Shown here in pieces: positions 57,466-64,000 of a DNA stretch of 64,000 nucleotides. Source of the stretch: Woeseiaceae bacterium (GTDB taxonomy: Bacteria; Pseudomonadota; Gammaproteobacteria; Steroidobacterales; Woeseiaceae); contig JAJFKU010000002.1 in the NCBI GenBank assembly GCA_021773035.1, positions 43,135 through 107,134 of the forward strand, written 5' to 3'. The position numbers were made by a program, and so were the translations under genes. Under the pieces are notes generated by a model that was given only the letters and a program-made list of their open reading frames with translations, did not search any database and had not been told where the DNA came from. Position 1 is the first letter of the stretch; every line of letters begins with the position of its first letter.

Positions 57466-58956
57466 CTATTTTGGCGATTTCTCTGAAAAGGGCTCTGACC
57501 CCTTTCTGAGGGTTCCGAGCCGATTCGTTAGCTCAACCGGGTTGCCGTCGATATCCGATACCTGGCGCGGCGGATCGAAGGTTTGCGTCAGGCTGGAAAC
57601 GAGCAGCATGGTCAGCAGCGAAGCGCCAAGTCCAATGAGATCACCAGGCAACTCCGGCGCGGTCTCTCGCAGGATTATCCAGACCGTAAAACCTGTGAAC
57701 ATGGCAGCCAGCGCCCCGCTCCGGTTTGCCTTTTTCCACCACACGGCCAAAAAGAACGGCATCACTACCGCGGCGAGTGTCACTGTATTCGCGTCTATCA
57801 TGACGTCGAAAACGACCTGAGCCTTGAGCGCTACCACCACCGCGGTGATACCGCACACCGGTATCGCGACGCGTGCAACCAGCAACATCTGTCCATCCGA
57901 CGCGCCGGGTTTCACGAGGGGAAGCAGGTTTCGGCTGATCACGCTGGCGCTGGCGAGCAGAGCGCTGTCGGCAGAACTCATGATTGCCGCCAAAATGGCC
58001 CCGACGAAAATAGCCACGGCAACCGGGTGTAAATGCTGCAGCGCCATCGCCGGAACAACGGACTCTGAATCGCCAAGTCCAGGCATCGTAACGCTGCCAA
58101 TGATGCCCAGTAACACCGGAATCATGCCGAAGAACAGGTAGACGAGGCTCGCCACGTAAAACGAGTTCTGGGCAACGCGCTCCGTTTTGGCAGACATCGC
58201 TCGGCCAAGCAGGTTCTGTCCCGATACATCGGCCAGGCCGAAGATAAACCACAGTCGCAGGTAGTTCAGCCACTGTTCCCCGGTATGCTCGAGCGGCATC
58301 AGGCGAAACGTGTTTTCGGGAAGCTGAGGCGAAATCGAGGACCACCCGCCAACGTCGATCAGTACAACGACGAACAGGATAAGCAGACCCACCATGATAA
58401 TGAGCATCTGGTAGGAATCCGTCAGTGCGACCGCCCACATACCGCCCACCATGGTGTAGACGAAGATGACAGCCACCCCGCCGATAATGCCGTACTCAAG
58501 CGGCACGCCGGTCAGGGACTCGAAGACCAGGCCAAACGCCACCAGCATTGCACCTACCCATCCGATGTTCGACACCAGCGATGCCAGTGTCGTTATCGTC
58601 GCGGCGACTTTCCCGTAACGCTGTTCAACCAGGTCGACGTAGGTGAGCAGTTTCAGCCGCCGAAACAGTCGCGCGAAGAACATGCCAACGACAAAAATCG
58701 CGAGCGCCGCGCCAAACGGATCGGCGACGACACCAAGCAGGCCTTCGTCATAGGCCGCACCGGAGGCACCCATCATCGTGCCGCCGCCAAACCAGGTTGC
58801 CACAATCGTTGCCGAGCATAGAAACATCGGCAGATTACGGCCGGCGACGATGAACTCGGCGGTCGTACGCGTTTTCTTCGCCGCATAGGCGCCAACCGCC
58901 AGCATCAGCAGCACGTAAATTCCGACGCCGATGAAGATAATCGTTTCCGTGGCCAT
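57466..58956 (-). CDS. Sodium:solute symporter (SSS family)
   Basis: Secondary transporter of 496 residues with about 13 hydrophobic helices. Family motifs are AEFIVAGRNLPMFLCSATIVATWFGGGTMMG near residue 33 and the signature-like AAIMSSADSALLASASVISRNL near 320. The substrate cannot be assigned. The last residues (GTLRKGSEPFSEKSPK) are encoded by the REP copy at 57490 and the bases after it. The C-terminus has therefore been remodelled by the element, and the original stop is no longer visible. The transmembrane core is untouched. Monocistronic, divergent from cysM. Confidence 0.92.
   Translation of the reverse strand: MATETIIFIGVGIYVLLMLAVGAYAAKKTRTTAEFIVAGRNLPMFLCSATIVATWFGGGTMMGASGAAYDEGLLGVVADPFGAALAIFVVGMFFARLFRRLKLLTYVDLVEQRYGKVAATITTLASLVSNIGWVGAMLVAFGLVFESLTGVPLEYGIIGGVAVIFVYTMVGGMWAVALTDSYQMLIIMVGLLILFVVVLIDVGGWSSISPQLPENTFRLMPLEHTGEQWLNYLRLWFIFGLADVSGQNLLGRAMSAKTERVAQNSFYVASLVYLFFGMIPVLLGIIGSVTMPGLGDSESVVPAMALQHLHPVAVAIFVGAILAAIMSSADSALLASASVISRNLLPLVKPGASDGQMLLVARVAIPVCGITAVVVALKAQVVFDVMIDANTVTLAAVVMPFFLAVWWKKANRSGALAAMFTGFTVWIILRETAPELPGDLIGLGASLLTMLLVSSLTQTFDPPRQVSDIDGNPVELTNRLGTLRKGSEPFSEKSPK
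57490..57502 (-). repeat. REP half-site, copy 4 (inside the 3' end of the symporter gene)
   Basis: GGGCTCTGACCCC, the inverse of copy 3, with flanks GAAAA and TTTC like the full palindromes. It is read as Gly-Ser-Glu-Pro in the symporter frame. Confidence 0.85.
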
Positions 58957-59076
58957 CTCTTTTTTCTCTGCTTATTCGCGGACCGAAGATACGCACAATA
59001 GCAGCGAATCACGGCAACTACGTATGGGGTTGCCGGCAAAGGCATACCACAATGCAAAGCTGGCCCGCCCAGGTTA

Positions 59077-60048
59077 ATGGCTATGTGCGCGCAAGTTAAA
59101 TCGAACCTCGTCAACTGCCCCCGGCAGACCCCGACCTGTCTGGTCACCTCCGACGTGCTGGACTCCATCGGCAATACACCCTTGCTGCGCCTGCGGCATG
59201 CCAGCGCGGAAACCGGCTGCGAGATTTACGCAAAGGCCGAGTTTCTGAACCCGGGTGGCAGCATCAAGGACCGGATCGCCCGCCATATCGTCCGCGAAGC
59301 CGAGCGGCGCGGCGAGCTCCGGCCAGGTTCCACGATTATGGAGGTGACCTCCGGCAATACCGGCATCGCGCTGTCGATGGTGGGTGCGATGCGCGGTTAC
59401 AAGGTCGTCATCATTCTGCCGAAAACCGTGAGCAGGGAGCGTCGGCAGATGATCGAATCCTTTGGCGCCGAGCTGCGCCTGCTGGATGAGATCAACGACA
59501 TCCTGAGCGCGGTACGCGATACCGAGAAGCTGGCAGAGGGCCACGACGAGATTTTTCTGCCGCGGCAGTTTGCGAACCCGGACAATATTGAAGCGCATCG
59601 AACAACGACCGGTGTGGAGATTCTTCGCCAGCTAAGGCAGCCGATCGACGCCTTTGTCATGGGTGTCGGGACCGGAGGGACAGTGATGGGCGTTGGCCGG
59701 GCGCTGCGCGAGCACGGCAGCAAGGCGCGGATCGTCGCTGTCGAGCCGGATGAGTCGGCCGTCATGTCCGGCGAGCAACGCGGCCGCCACGGTATCCAGG
59801 GTTTGGCCGACGGTTTCATCCCCGACATCGTGAACATGGATGAAATCGATCGGGTGCTAAGGATTAAAACGCCGGACGCCATTCAAAAGGCTCACGAGAT
59901 GGGTCGTGAAGAAGGCCTGCTCGTCGGTATTTCGTCCGGCGCCAATGTCCTTGCGGTGATGGAGATGGCCAGGGAGTTCGGGCCGGGAAAGACCTTGGTT
60001 ACTGTTCTGCCGGACCGCGGAGAGCGCTACCTGAGTATGGCGGCTTAG
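59077..60048 (+). CDS. cysM: Cysteine synthase (PLP-dependent, CysM/CysK family)
   Basis: Makes cysteine from O-acetylserine (or O-phosphoserine) and sulphide or thiosulphate. 323 residues: VLDSIGNTPLLRLRHAS, PLP lysine in NPGGSIKDRIARHIV near residue 61, substrate loop TSGNTGIALSMVGA near 90, glycine-rich phosphate cup GVGTGGTVMGVGRALRE near 195, and GISSGANVLAVMEMA. Start uncertain: ATG at 59077 or 59083, neither with a strong ribosome-binding site. CysM versus CysK is not resolved by sequence alone. Its last 50 bp overlap the convergent lipoprotein gene. Confidence 0.92.
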   Translation: MAMCAQVKSNLVNCPRQTPTCLVTSDVLDSIGNTPLLRLRHASAETGCEIYAKAEFLNPGGSIKDRIARHIVREAERRGELRPGSTIMEVTSGNTGIALSMVGAMRGYKVVIILPKTVSRERRQMIESFGAELRLLDEINDILSAVRDTEKLAEGHDEIFLPRQFANPDNIEAHRTTTGVEILRQLRQPIDAFVMGVGTGGTVMGVGRALREHGSKARIVAVEPDESAVMSGEQRGRHGIQGLADGFIPDIVNMDEIDRVLRIKTPDAIQKAHEMGREEGLLVGISSGANVLAVMEMAREFGPGKTLVTVLPDRGERYLSMAA

Positions 60049-60544
60049 CCACCAGGCGGTGGTAGTTCCAGGACCCGGTTATGCGGGTCTGTGGACGGTG
60101 ATCGCGAAGGTTTTGCCGCCGCCATTCCCGGAATTCGTCGCGTCGCAATCCCTCGGGGAGTTGCCAGTCACCGCGCCCGAAGTAATGCGATGTGTACTCG
60201 GCCAGAAATCCCGCCAGTCTCACCTCTCCCAGTGTGTTCAGATACTCGTCTGTAATTAACTGATTTTTAACGGTCTTCTCCTCCCAAGCATCGATCAGGT
60301 GACGGCGAGCGGTAAATTCGCAGTCGAAACTGCTGGCGCGCGCCGGATTGCTGCCGCCAAGTTCCAGCTGGCAGGTGCTTTTCATCAGGCTGTACGCGAC
60401 CCAGCTCTGGTAGGCCGGGTCGTCGTTCGCAAAAGCGCCGGGCGCGAGGTAAAAGGCATCGCCGTCGGTGACGCCGTCACGGGTGTAGATACCGTTGTTG
60501 CAGGCGCTGAGCAGGAGGGCCAAAAAAAGGACAAAGAACCGCAT
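59999..60544 (-). CDS. Small lipoprotein of unknown function
   Basis: A 181-residue protein with a clear lipoprotein signal MRFFVLFLALLLSACNNG (lipobox LSAC). The mature part has no motif I recognise; it has Trp/Tyr-rich helices (YQSWVAYSLMKSTCQLELGG, EYTSHYFGRGDWQLPEGL) and two further cysteines. ATG at 60544 is preferred over 60607 because it begins the signal. Its 3' end overlaps cysM by 50 bp tail to tail, and it is divergent from glmU. Confidence 0.8.
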   Translation of the reverse strand: MRFFVLFLALLLSACNNGIYTRDGVTDGDAFYLAPGAFANDDPAYQSWVAYSLMKSTCQLELGGSNPARASSFDCEFTARRHLIDAWEEKTVKNQLITDEYLNTLGEVRLAGFLAEYTSHYFGRGDWQLPEGLRRDEFREWRRQNLRDHRPQTRITGSWNYHRLVAKPPYSGSALRGPAEQ

Positions 60545-60644
60545 ATCTAAAGCATACGTCACGCTTCTTAACGAGACCTGAAGCAAGTTCGCAGTCCTGC
60601 ACATCATGTATCATTCCCACGCTACATAAGGGAGGAGCTTAAGC

Positions 60645-62012
60645 TTGGGGCTGAGTATCATCATTCTGGCGGCAGGACAGGGGACGCGAATGCGTTCCGA
60701 CCTGCCCAAGGTCCTGCAACCACTGGCCGGAAAGCCCGTACTGGCGCATGTTCTGGCCTGTGCCGAGGATCTGGTGGCGACGGATGTCTGTGTGGTGTAC
60801 GGCCATGGCGGAGAGACCGTGCAGGCCGCCATCGCGACGCCCGGGATTCGCTGGGCGCTGCAGGCCGAACAGCTGGGCACGGGACACGCCGTGCAACAGG
60901 CGATGCCGGGTACCGCCGACGAAAACCGCGTGCTGGTGCTGGCTGGCGATGTGCCGCTGCTAACGGCAGGAACGCTTAAGCGCCTGCTGGCCGAAACGCC
61001 GGACGGCGACATGGCCGTGCTGACGGTGGATATGGCCGACCCGACGGGTTACGGCCGCATCGTGCGGGAAGACGGCGGCGTGAAGCGCATCGTCGAACAG
61101 AAAGATGCGAACGCCAGTCAGCTCAAAATAGCGGAGATCAACACCGGTGTGATTCTGTGTCCCGGCGGCCGCCTGAAAACCTGGCTGGACAAGATGGGTA
61201 ACGACAATTCACAGGGCGAGTATTATCTGACCGACGTGATTGCGATGGCCGTTGCCGACGGGGTCGCGGTCCACGGCATCAAAGCGGAAAATAGTGCGGA
61301 GGTAATGGGCATCAACGACAAGAAGCAACTGGCACAAGCCGAGCGGGCGCTACAGGCACGGCTTGTCGACGAACTGATGCAGCAAGGCGTTGGTTTTGCC
61401 GATCCGGCCCGCGTCGATATTCGCGGTACATTGAAGTGTGGCCGGGATGTGTTTATCGACATCAACGCCGTATTTGAAGGTGACGTTGAACTTGGTGACG
61501 GTACACAAGTGGCGTCCAACAATCTGATTCGCGACAGCAGGCTGGGCGCGAACGTGGTGATTCACAGCAACTGTCACATAGAAGGGGCGACGACCGGCAG
61601 CGATTGCGAGATCGGACCGTTCGCGCGGCTGCGCCCGGGAGCCGCCCTTGCGAACAAAGTGAAGATCGGTAATTTCGTCGAAGTTAAGAAAAGCACTATC
61701 GCCGACGGCAGCAAGGTGAATCATCTGACTTACATCGGCGATGCAGAGATCGGTACGGCGGTAAACGTCGGCGCGGGAACGATTACCTGCAATTACGACG
61801 GCGTCAACAAACACAAAACGAGTATCGGCGATAATGCCTCGATCGGCTCCAACGTCAATCTTGTCGCACCGGTCAGCATTGGCAAGGATGCAACAATCGG
61901 CGCGGGCTCGACAATCTCGAAATCGGCGCCGGCCGGTCAACTGACCGTAGCGCGAACCCGGCAAACGAGCGTACCCGGCTGGAAGCGGCCGGAAAAAAAG
62001 GAAACCAAATAG
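60645..62012 (+). CDS. glmU: Bifunctional UDP-N-acetylglucosamine pyrophosphorylase / glucosamine-1-phosphate acetyltransferase
   Basis: Last two steps of UDP-GlcNAc synthesis for peptidoglycan and LPS. 455 residues. Uridyltransferase N-domain with IIILAAGQGTRMRSDLPKVLQPLAGKP, GTGHAVQQA and ADPTGYGRIVRE; C-terminal left-handed beta-helix with IGPFARLRPGA, YIGDAEIG and NVGAGTITCNYDGVNKHKT. Start TTG at 60645 with a strong GGAGG at 8-nt spacing. It abuts glmS directly. Confidence 0.97.
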   Translation: MGLSIIILAAGQGTRMRSDLPKVLQPLAGKPVLAHVLACAEDLVATDVCVVYGHGGETVQAAIATPGIRWALQAEQLGTGHAVQQAMPGTADENRVLVLAGDVPLLTAGTLKRLLAETPDGDMAVLTVDMADPTGYGRIVREDGGVKRIVEQKDANASQLKIAEINTGVILCPGGRLKTWLDKMGNDNSQGEYYLTDVIAMAVADGVAVHGIKAENSAEVMGINDKKQLAQAERALQARLVDELMQQGVGFADPARVDIRGTLKCGRDVFIDINAVFEGDVELGDGTQVASNNLIRDSRLGANVVIHSNCHIEGATTGSDCEIGPFARLRPGAALANKVKIGNFVEVKKSTIADGSKVNHLTYIGDAEIGTAVNVGAGTITCNYDGVNKHKTSIGDNASIGSNVNLVAPVSIGKDATIGAGSTISKSAPAGQLTVARTRQTSVPGWKRPEKKETK

Positions 62013-63845
62013 ATGTGTGGAATCGTCGGCGCCGTTGCCGAAAGAAACGTAGTACCGATCCTTGTAGAGGGCCTGCGTCGCCTGGAATACCGCGGCTATG
62101 ATTCTGCGGGGCTGGCTGTCGTAACGCCGGAGAATACGCTCGGCATGCGCCGAACCGTTGGCAAGGTTGCCGAGCTTGAGAGCAAGCTCAAGCAGTCGCC
62201 GCTGAGCGGCCGCATCGGCGTTGCACACACACGCTGGGCGACGCACGGTGGCGTGACCGAAGAAAATGCACATCCACACATCTCGGGTGACCGGGTCTCC
62301 GTTATCCACAACGGCATCATCGAGAACTACGAGGTCATCAAGGAAGAGATGATCGAGAAGGGCTACGAGTTTCTATCCGATACCGATACCGAAGTGGCCG
62401 CGCATCTTGTGCATGACTATCTGCAGCAGGGCATGGACTTAGTCGAGGCGGTCAGTAAAGCGGTGCAGCGCTTTGAAGGCGCCTATGCCCTCTTGGTATT
62501 CGATAAAGAAGATCCAAACAGAATCGTCGTCAGCCGCGTTGCCAGCCCGCTGGTGATCGGTCTGGGTATCGGCGAAAACTTTGTCGCCAGTGGCGTGCCG
62601 GCGCTGCTGCCGGTAACGCAGCGATTCATTTATCTTGAGCAGGGAGATCTCGCCGAGATCACCTGCGACGGTGTGAAGATTCTCGATGTTGATGGTAACG
62701 TCGTCGAGCGAGAGGTTCACGATACGGAGTGGAGTACCGAGGCGGCGGAGAAAGGTCCCTATCGGCACTACATGCTGAAAGAAATCTTCGAGCAGCCGTC
62801 GGCACTCGCGGACACGCTTTACGGCCGCATCGAAAACAACACGGTTGTCGCGGAGTCTCTCGGCCCGCGCGCGATGGAGCTGCTCAAGCAGGCGGAGCAC
62901 GTGCACATCATTGCCTGCGGCACCAGCTACCATGCGGGCTGTGTTGGTAAATACTGGATAGAGTCGCTCGCTGGCGTGCCCTGCCAGGTAGAAATCGCCA
63001 GTGAGTATCGATACCGAACCATCGTGGTTCCGGACAACACCTTGTTCGTTACGTTGTCGCAGTCCGGTGAAACGGCCGATACGCTGGAGGCTTTACGGCT
63101 GGCAAAATCGGCCGGCTATATCGGCACGATGACGATTTGTAACAGCGCACACAGTTCAATGGTGCGCGAGTCCGATCTCGTCATGATGACACAGGCCGGG
63201 CCCGAGATCGGCGTTGCCAGCACCAAGGCATTCACAACGCAGTTGTTGTCAATATTGCTGATTACGTTGATGCTGGCACGCCAGCGAGGCATGACGGCCG
63301 AGCGCGAAAAGGAAATGGTGCCGCACCTGTTCCACGTCGCCGCTGCGACCGAAGAGGCGCTGGCAATGAACGAAGAGTTGCAACATGTGGCGGAGGACTT
63401 CGCCGAGAAACATCACACGCTATTTCTCGGTCGCGGACCGATGTGGCCCATCGCGATGGAGGGTGCGCTGAAGCTCAAGGAAATCTCCTACATTCACGCG
63501 GAGGCTTATGCCGCGGGAGAGCTGAAGCACGGACCGCTGGCCTTGATCGACGAAGACATGCCGGTCGTGGTTGTGGCACCGAACAACGAGTTGCTCGATA
63601 AGCTCAAGTCGAATATGCAGGTTGTCCGGGCTCGTGGCGGCCAGGTTTATGTGTTCGCCGACAAGGAAACCGGCATCGAGGAAGAACCTGGTCTCAAAGT
63701 CATCGCGATGCCGCATGTGAATCGCCTGGTTGCGCCGATCATTTACACGGTACCGCTGCAGTTGCTGGCGTATCACGTGGCCGTGTTGAAGGGGACCGAT
63801 GTCGATCAGCCGAGGAACCTGGCTAAGAGTGTGACGGTGGAGTGA
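62013..63845 (+). CDS. glmS: Glutamine--fructose-6-phosphate aminotransferase
   Basis: Makes glucosamine-6-phosphate from fructose-6-phosphate and glutamine, using the product of GlnA. 610 residues: N-terminal nucleophile [21 protein letters not shown] (Cys1 after Met removal), HTRWATHG, two SIS domains ([28 protein letters not shown]), and C-terminal [16 protein letters not shown] lies right after the glmU stop with GGAAA upstream. The classic Tn7 target lies in and just after this 3' end; here an IS30 gene end begins 22 bp downstream. Confidence 0.98.
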   Translation: MCGIVGAVAERNVVPILVEGLRRLEYRGYDSAGLAVVTPENTLGMRRTVGKVAELESKLKQSPLSGRIGVAHTRWATHGGVTEENAHPHISGDRVSVIHNGIIENYEVIKEEMIEKGYEFLSDTDTEVAAHLVHDYLQQGMDLVEAVSKAVQRFEGAYALLVFDKEDPNRIVVSRVASPLVIGLGIGENFVASGVPALLPVTQRFIYLEQGDLAEITCDGVKILDVDGNVVEREVHDTEWSTEAAEKGPYRHYMLKEIFEQPSALADTLYGRIENNTVVAESLGPRAMELLKQAEHVHIIACGTSYHAGCVGKYWIESLAGVPCQVEIASEYRYRTIVVPDNTLFVTLSQSGETADTLEALRLAKSAGYIGTMTICNSAHSSMVRESDLVMMTQAGPEIGVASTKAFTTQLLSILLITLMLARQRGMTAEREKEMVPHLFHVAAATEEALAMNEELQHVAEDFAEKHHTLFLGRGPMWPIAMEGALKLKEISYIHAEAYAAGELKHGPLALIDEDMPVVVVAPNNELLDKLKSNMQVVRARGGQVYVFADKETGIEEEPGLKVIAMPHVNRLVAPIIYTVPLQLLAYHVAVLKGTDVDQPRNLAKSVTVE

Positions 63846-63867
63846 TTGGCAGCTTTTCCCTGCGGTT
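63846..63867. other. glmS-IS30 junction (attTn7-equivalent position)
   Basis: 22 bp between the glmS stop and the transposase stop must contain the right end of the IS30-like element or its remnant. The terminal inverted repeat cannot be identified without the other end. Confidence 0.4.
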
Positions 63868-64000
63868 TCAACCGGTCGACGCAACACATTCACTAAATTT
63901 CTCAGCCGGCGAATAGAATTGTAACGTTTCTCGCGGTCGTTCGTTAAGTTGTCTTGCGACAGCATTCAGTCGATTCTGATGAACGTCTGACAAGTCCATA
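63868..64000 (-). mobile_element. IS30-family transposase, 3' end (partial)
   Basis: The minus strand from the right edge reads MDLSDVHQNRLNAVARQLNE and ends FYSPAEKFSECVASTG before TGA (44 codons). The LNxRPRETL...PAEKF...C pattern is the highly conserved C-terminus of IS30-family DDE transposases. The catalytic domain lies outside the window, so intactness is unknown. Only 22 bp separate it from glmS. Confidence 0.85.

Noticed and set aside
63846..64000. Tn7 insertion after glmS
   Set aside because: The reading frame at the edge is clearly the C-terminus of an IS30-type transposase, not a Tns protein, and no Tn7 end sequence was recognised.

Overview
The window looks like chromosomal DNA of a GC-rich gammaproteobacterium. 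The evidence is the gene set and order (glyQ-glyS-gmhB-plsC, rpmH-rnpA-yidC-mnmE, dnaA-dnaN-recF-gyrB, parAB, the atp operon, glmU-glmS), a proteobacterial NtrC/sigma-54 glnA control region, parS sites of the Pseudomonas type, and a REP-associated tyrosine transposase with its palindromes. Many secreted or membrane peptidases (M13, two M16, S9, a TAP-like hydrolase) and a complete Opp transporter suggest a protein- or peptide-degrading heterotroph. A marine Woeseia/Steroidobacter-like lineage is possible, but this is a guess from gene content.

Layout. 1-8.4 kb: end of a DUF4124 gene, glnA with its nitrogen-control region, the glyQ-glyS-gmhB-plsC operon, and an M13 lipoprotein peptidase. 8.6-18.7 kb: the replication-origin region. 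gyrB, recF, dnaN and dnaA run leftward; rpmH, rnpA, yidC and mnmE run rightward. The likely oriC is the AT-rich dnaA-dnaN gap with DnaA boxes, and two parS palindromes lie inside recF. 18.7-25.2 kb: a leftward block with an M16 peptidase pair (one fused to an unusual membrane domain), an ABC-2 exporter and a secreted alpha/beta hydrolase. 25.3-32.3 kb: mnmG followed closely by oppA-B-C-DF. 32.3-39.7 kb: DUF945 protein, dihaem cytochrome c, MBL-fold hydrolase, AcuI/YhdH-type reductase, and a pair of overlapping secreted genes I cannot assign. 39.7-45.7 kb: S4-domain protein, the methylcitrate genes prpB-prpC-prpD, and an S9 peptidase. 45.7-49.4 kb: rsmG-parA-parB and an EAL protein with a degenerate loop. 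49.6-56.8 kb: atpIBEFHAGDC with a structured leader. 56.8-64 kb: RAYT transposase between inverted palindromes, sodium/solute symporter, cysteine synthase, lipoprotein, glmU-glmS, and the 3' end of an IS30-family transposase reaching the right edge.

The origin-proximal chain that is often contiguous in this class (rpmH-rnpA-yidC-mnmE-mnmG-rsmG-parA-parB-atp) is present in order, but is opened by about 6.6 kb between mnmE and mnmG and about 18.5 kb between mnmG and rsmG. These inserts carry most of the accessory content. The most unusual items are the REP/RAYT family (one palindrome sits inside the atp operon and another forms the tail of a symporter gene), the M16 membrane fusion, the unassigned secreted pair, the atp leader with a 20-residue uORF over a terminator-like hairpin, and an rnpA whose homologous N-terminus runs upstream of any normal start codon. 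I saw no tRNA, rRNA or CRISPR array.
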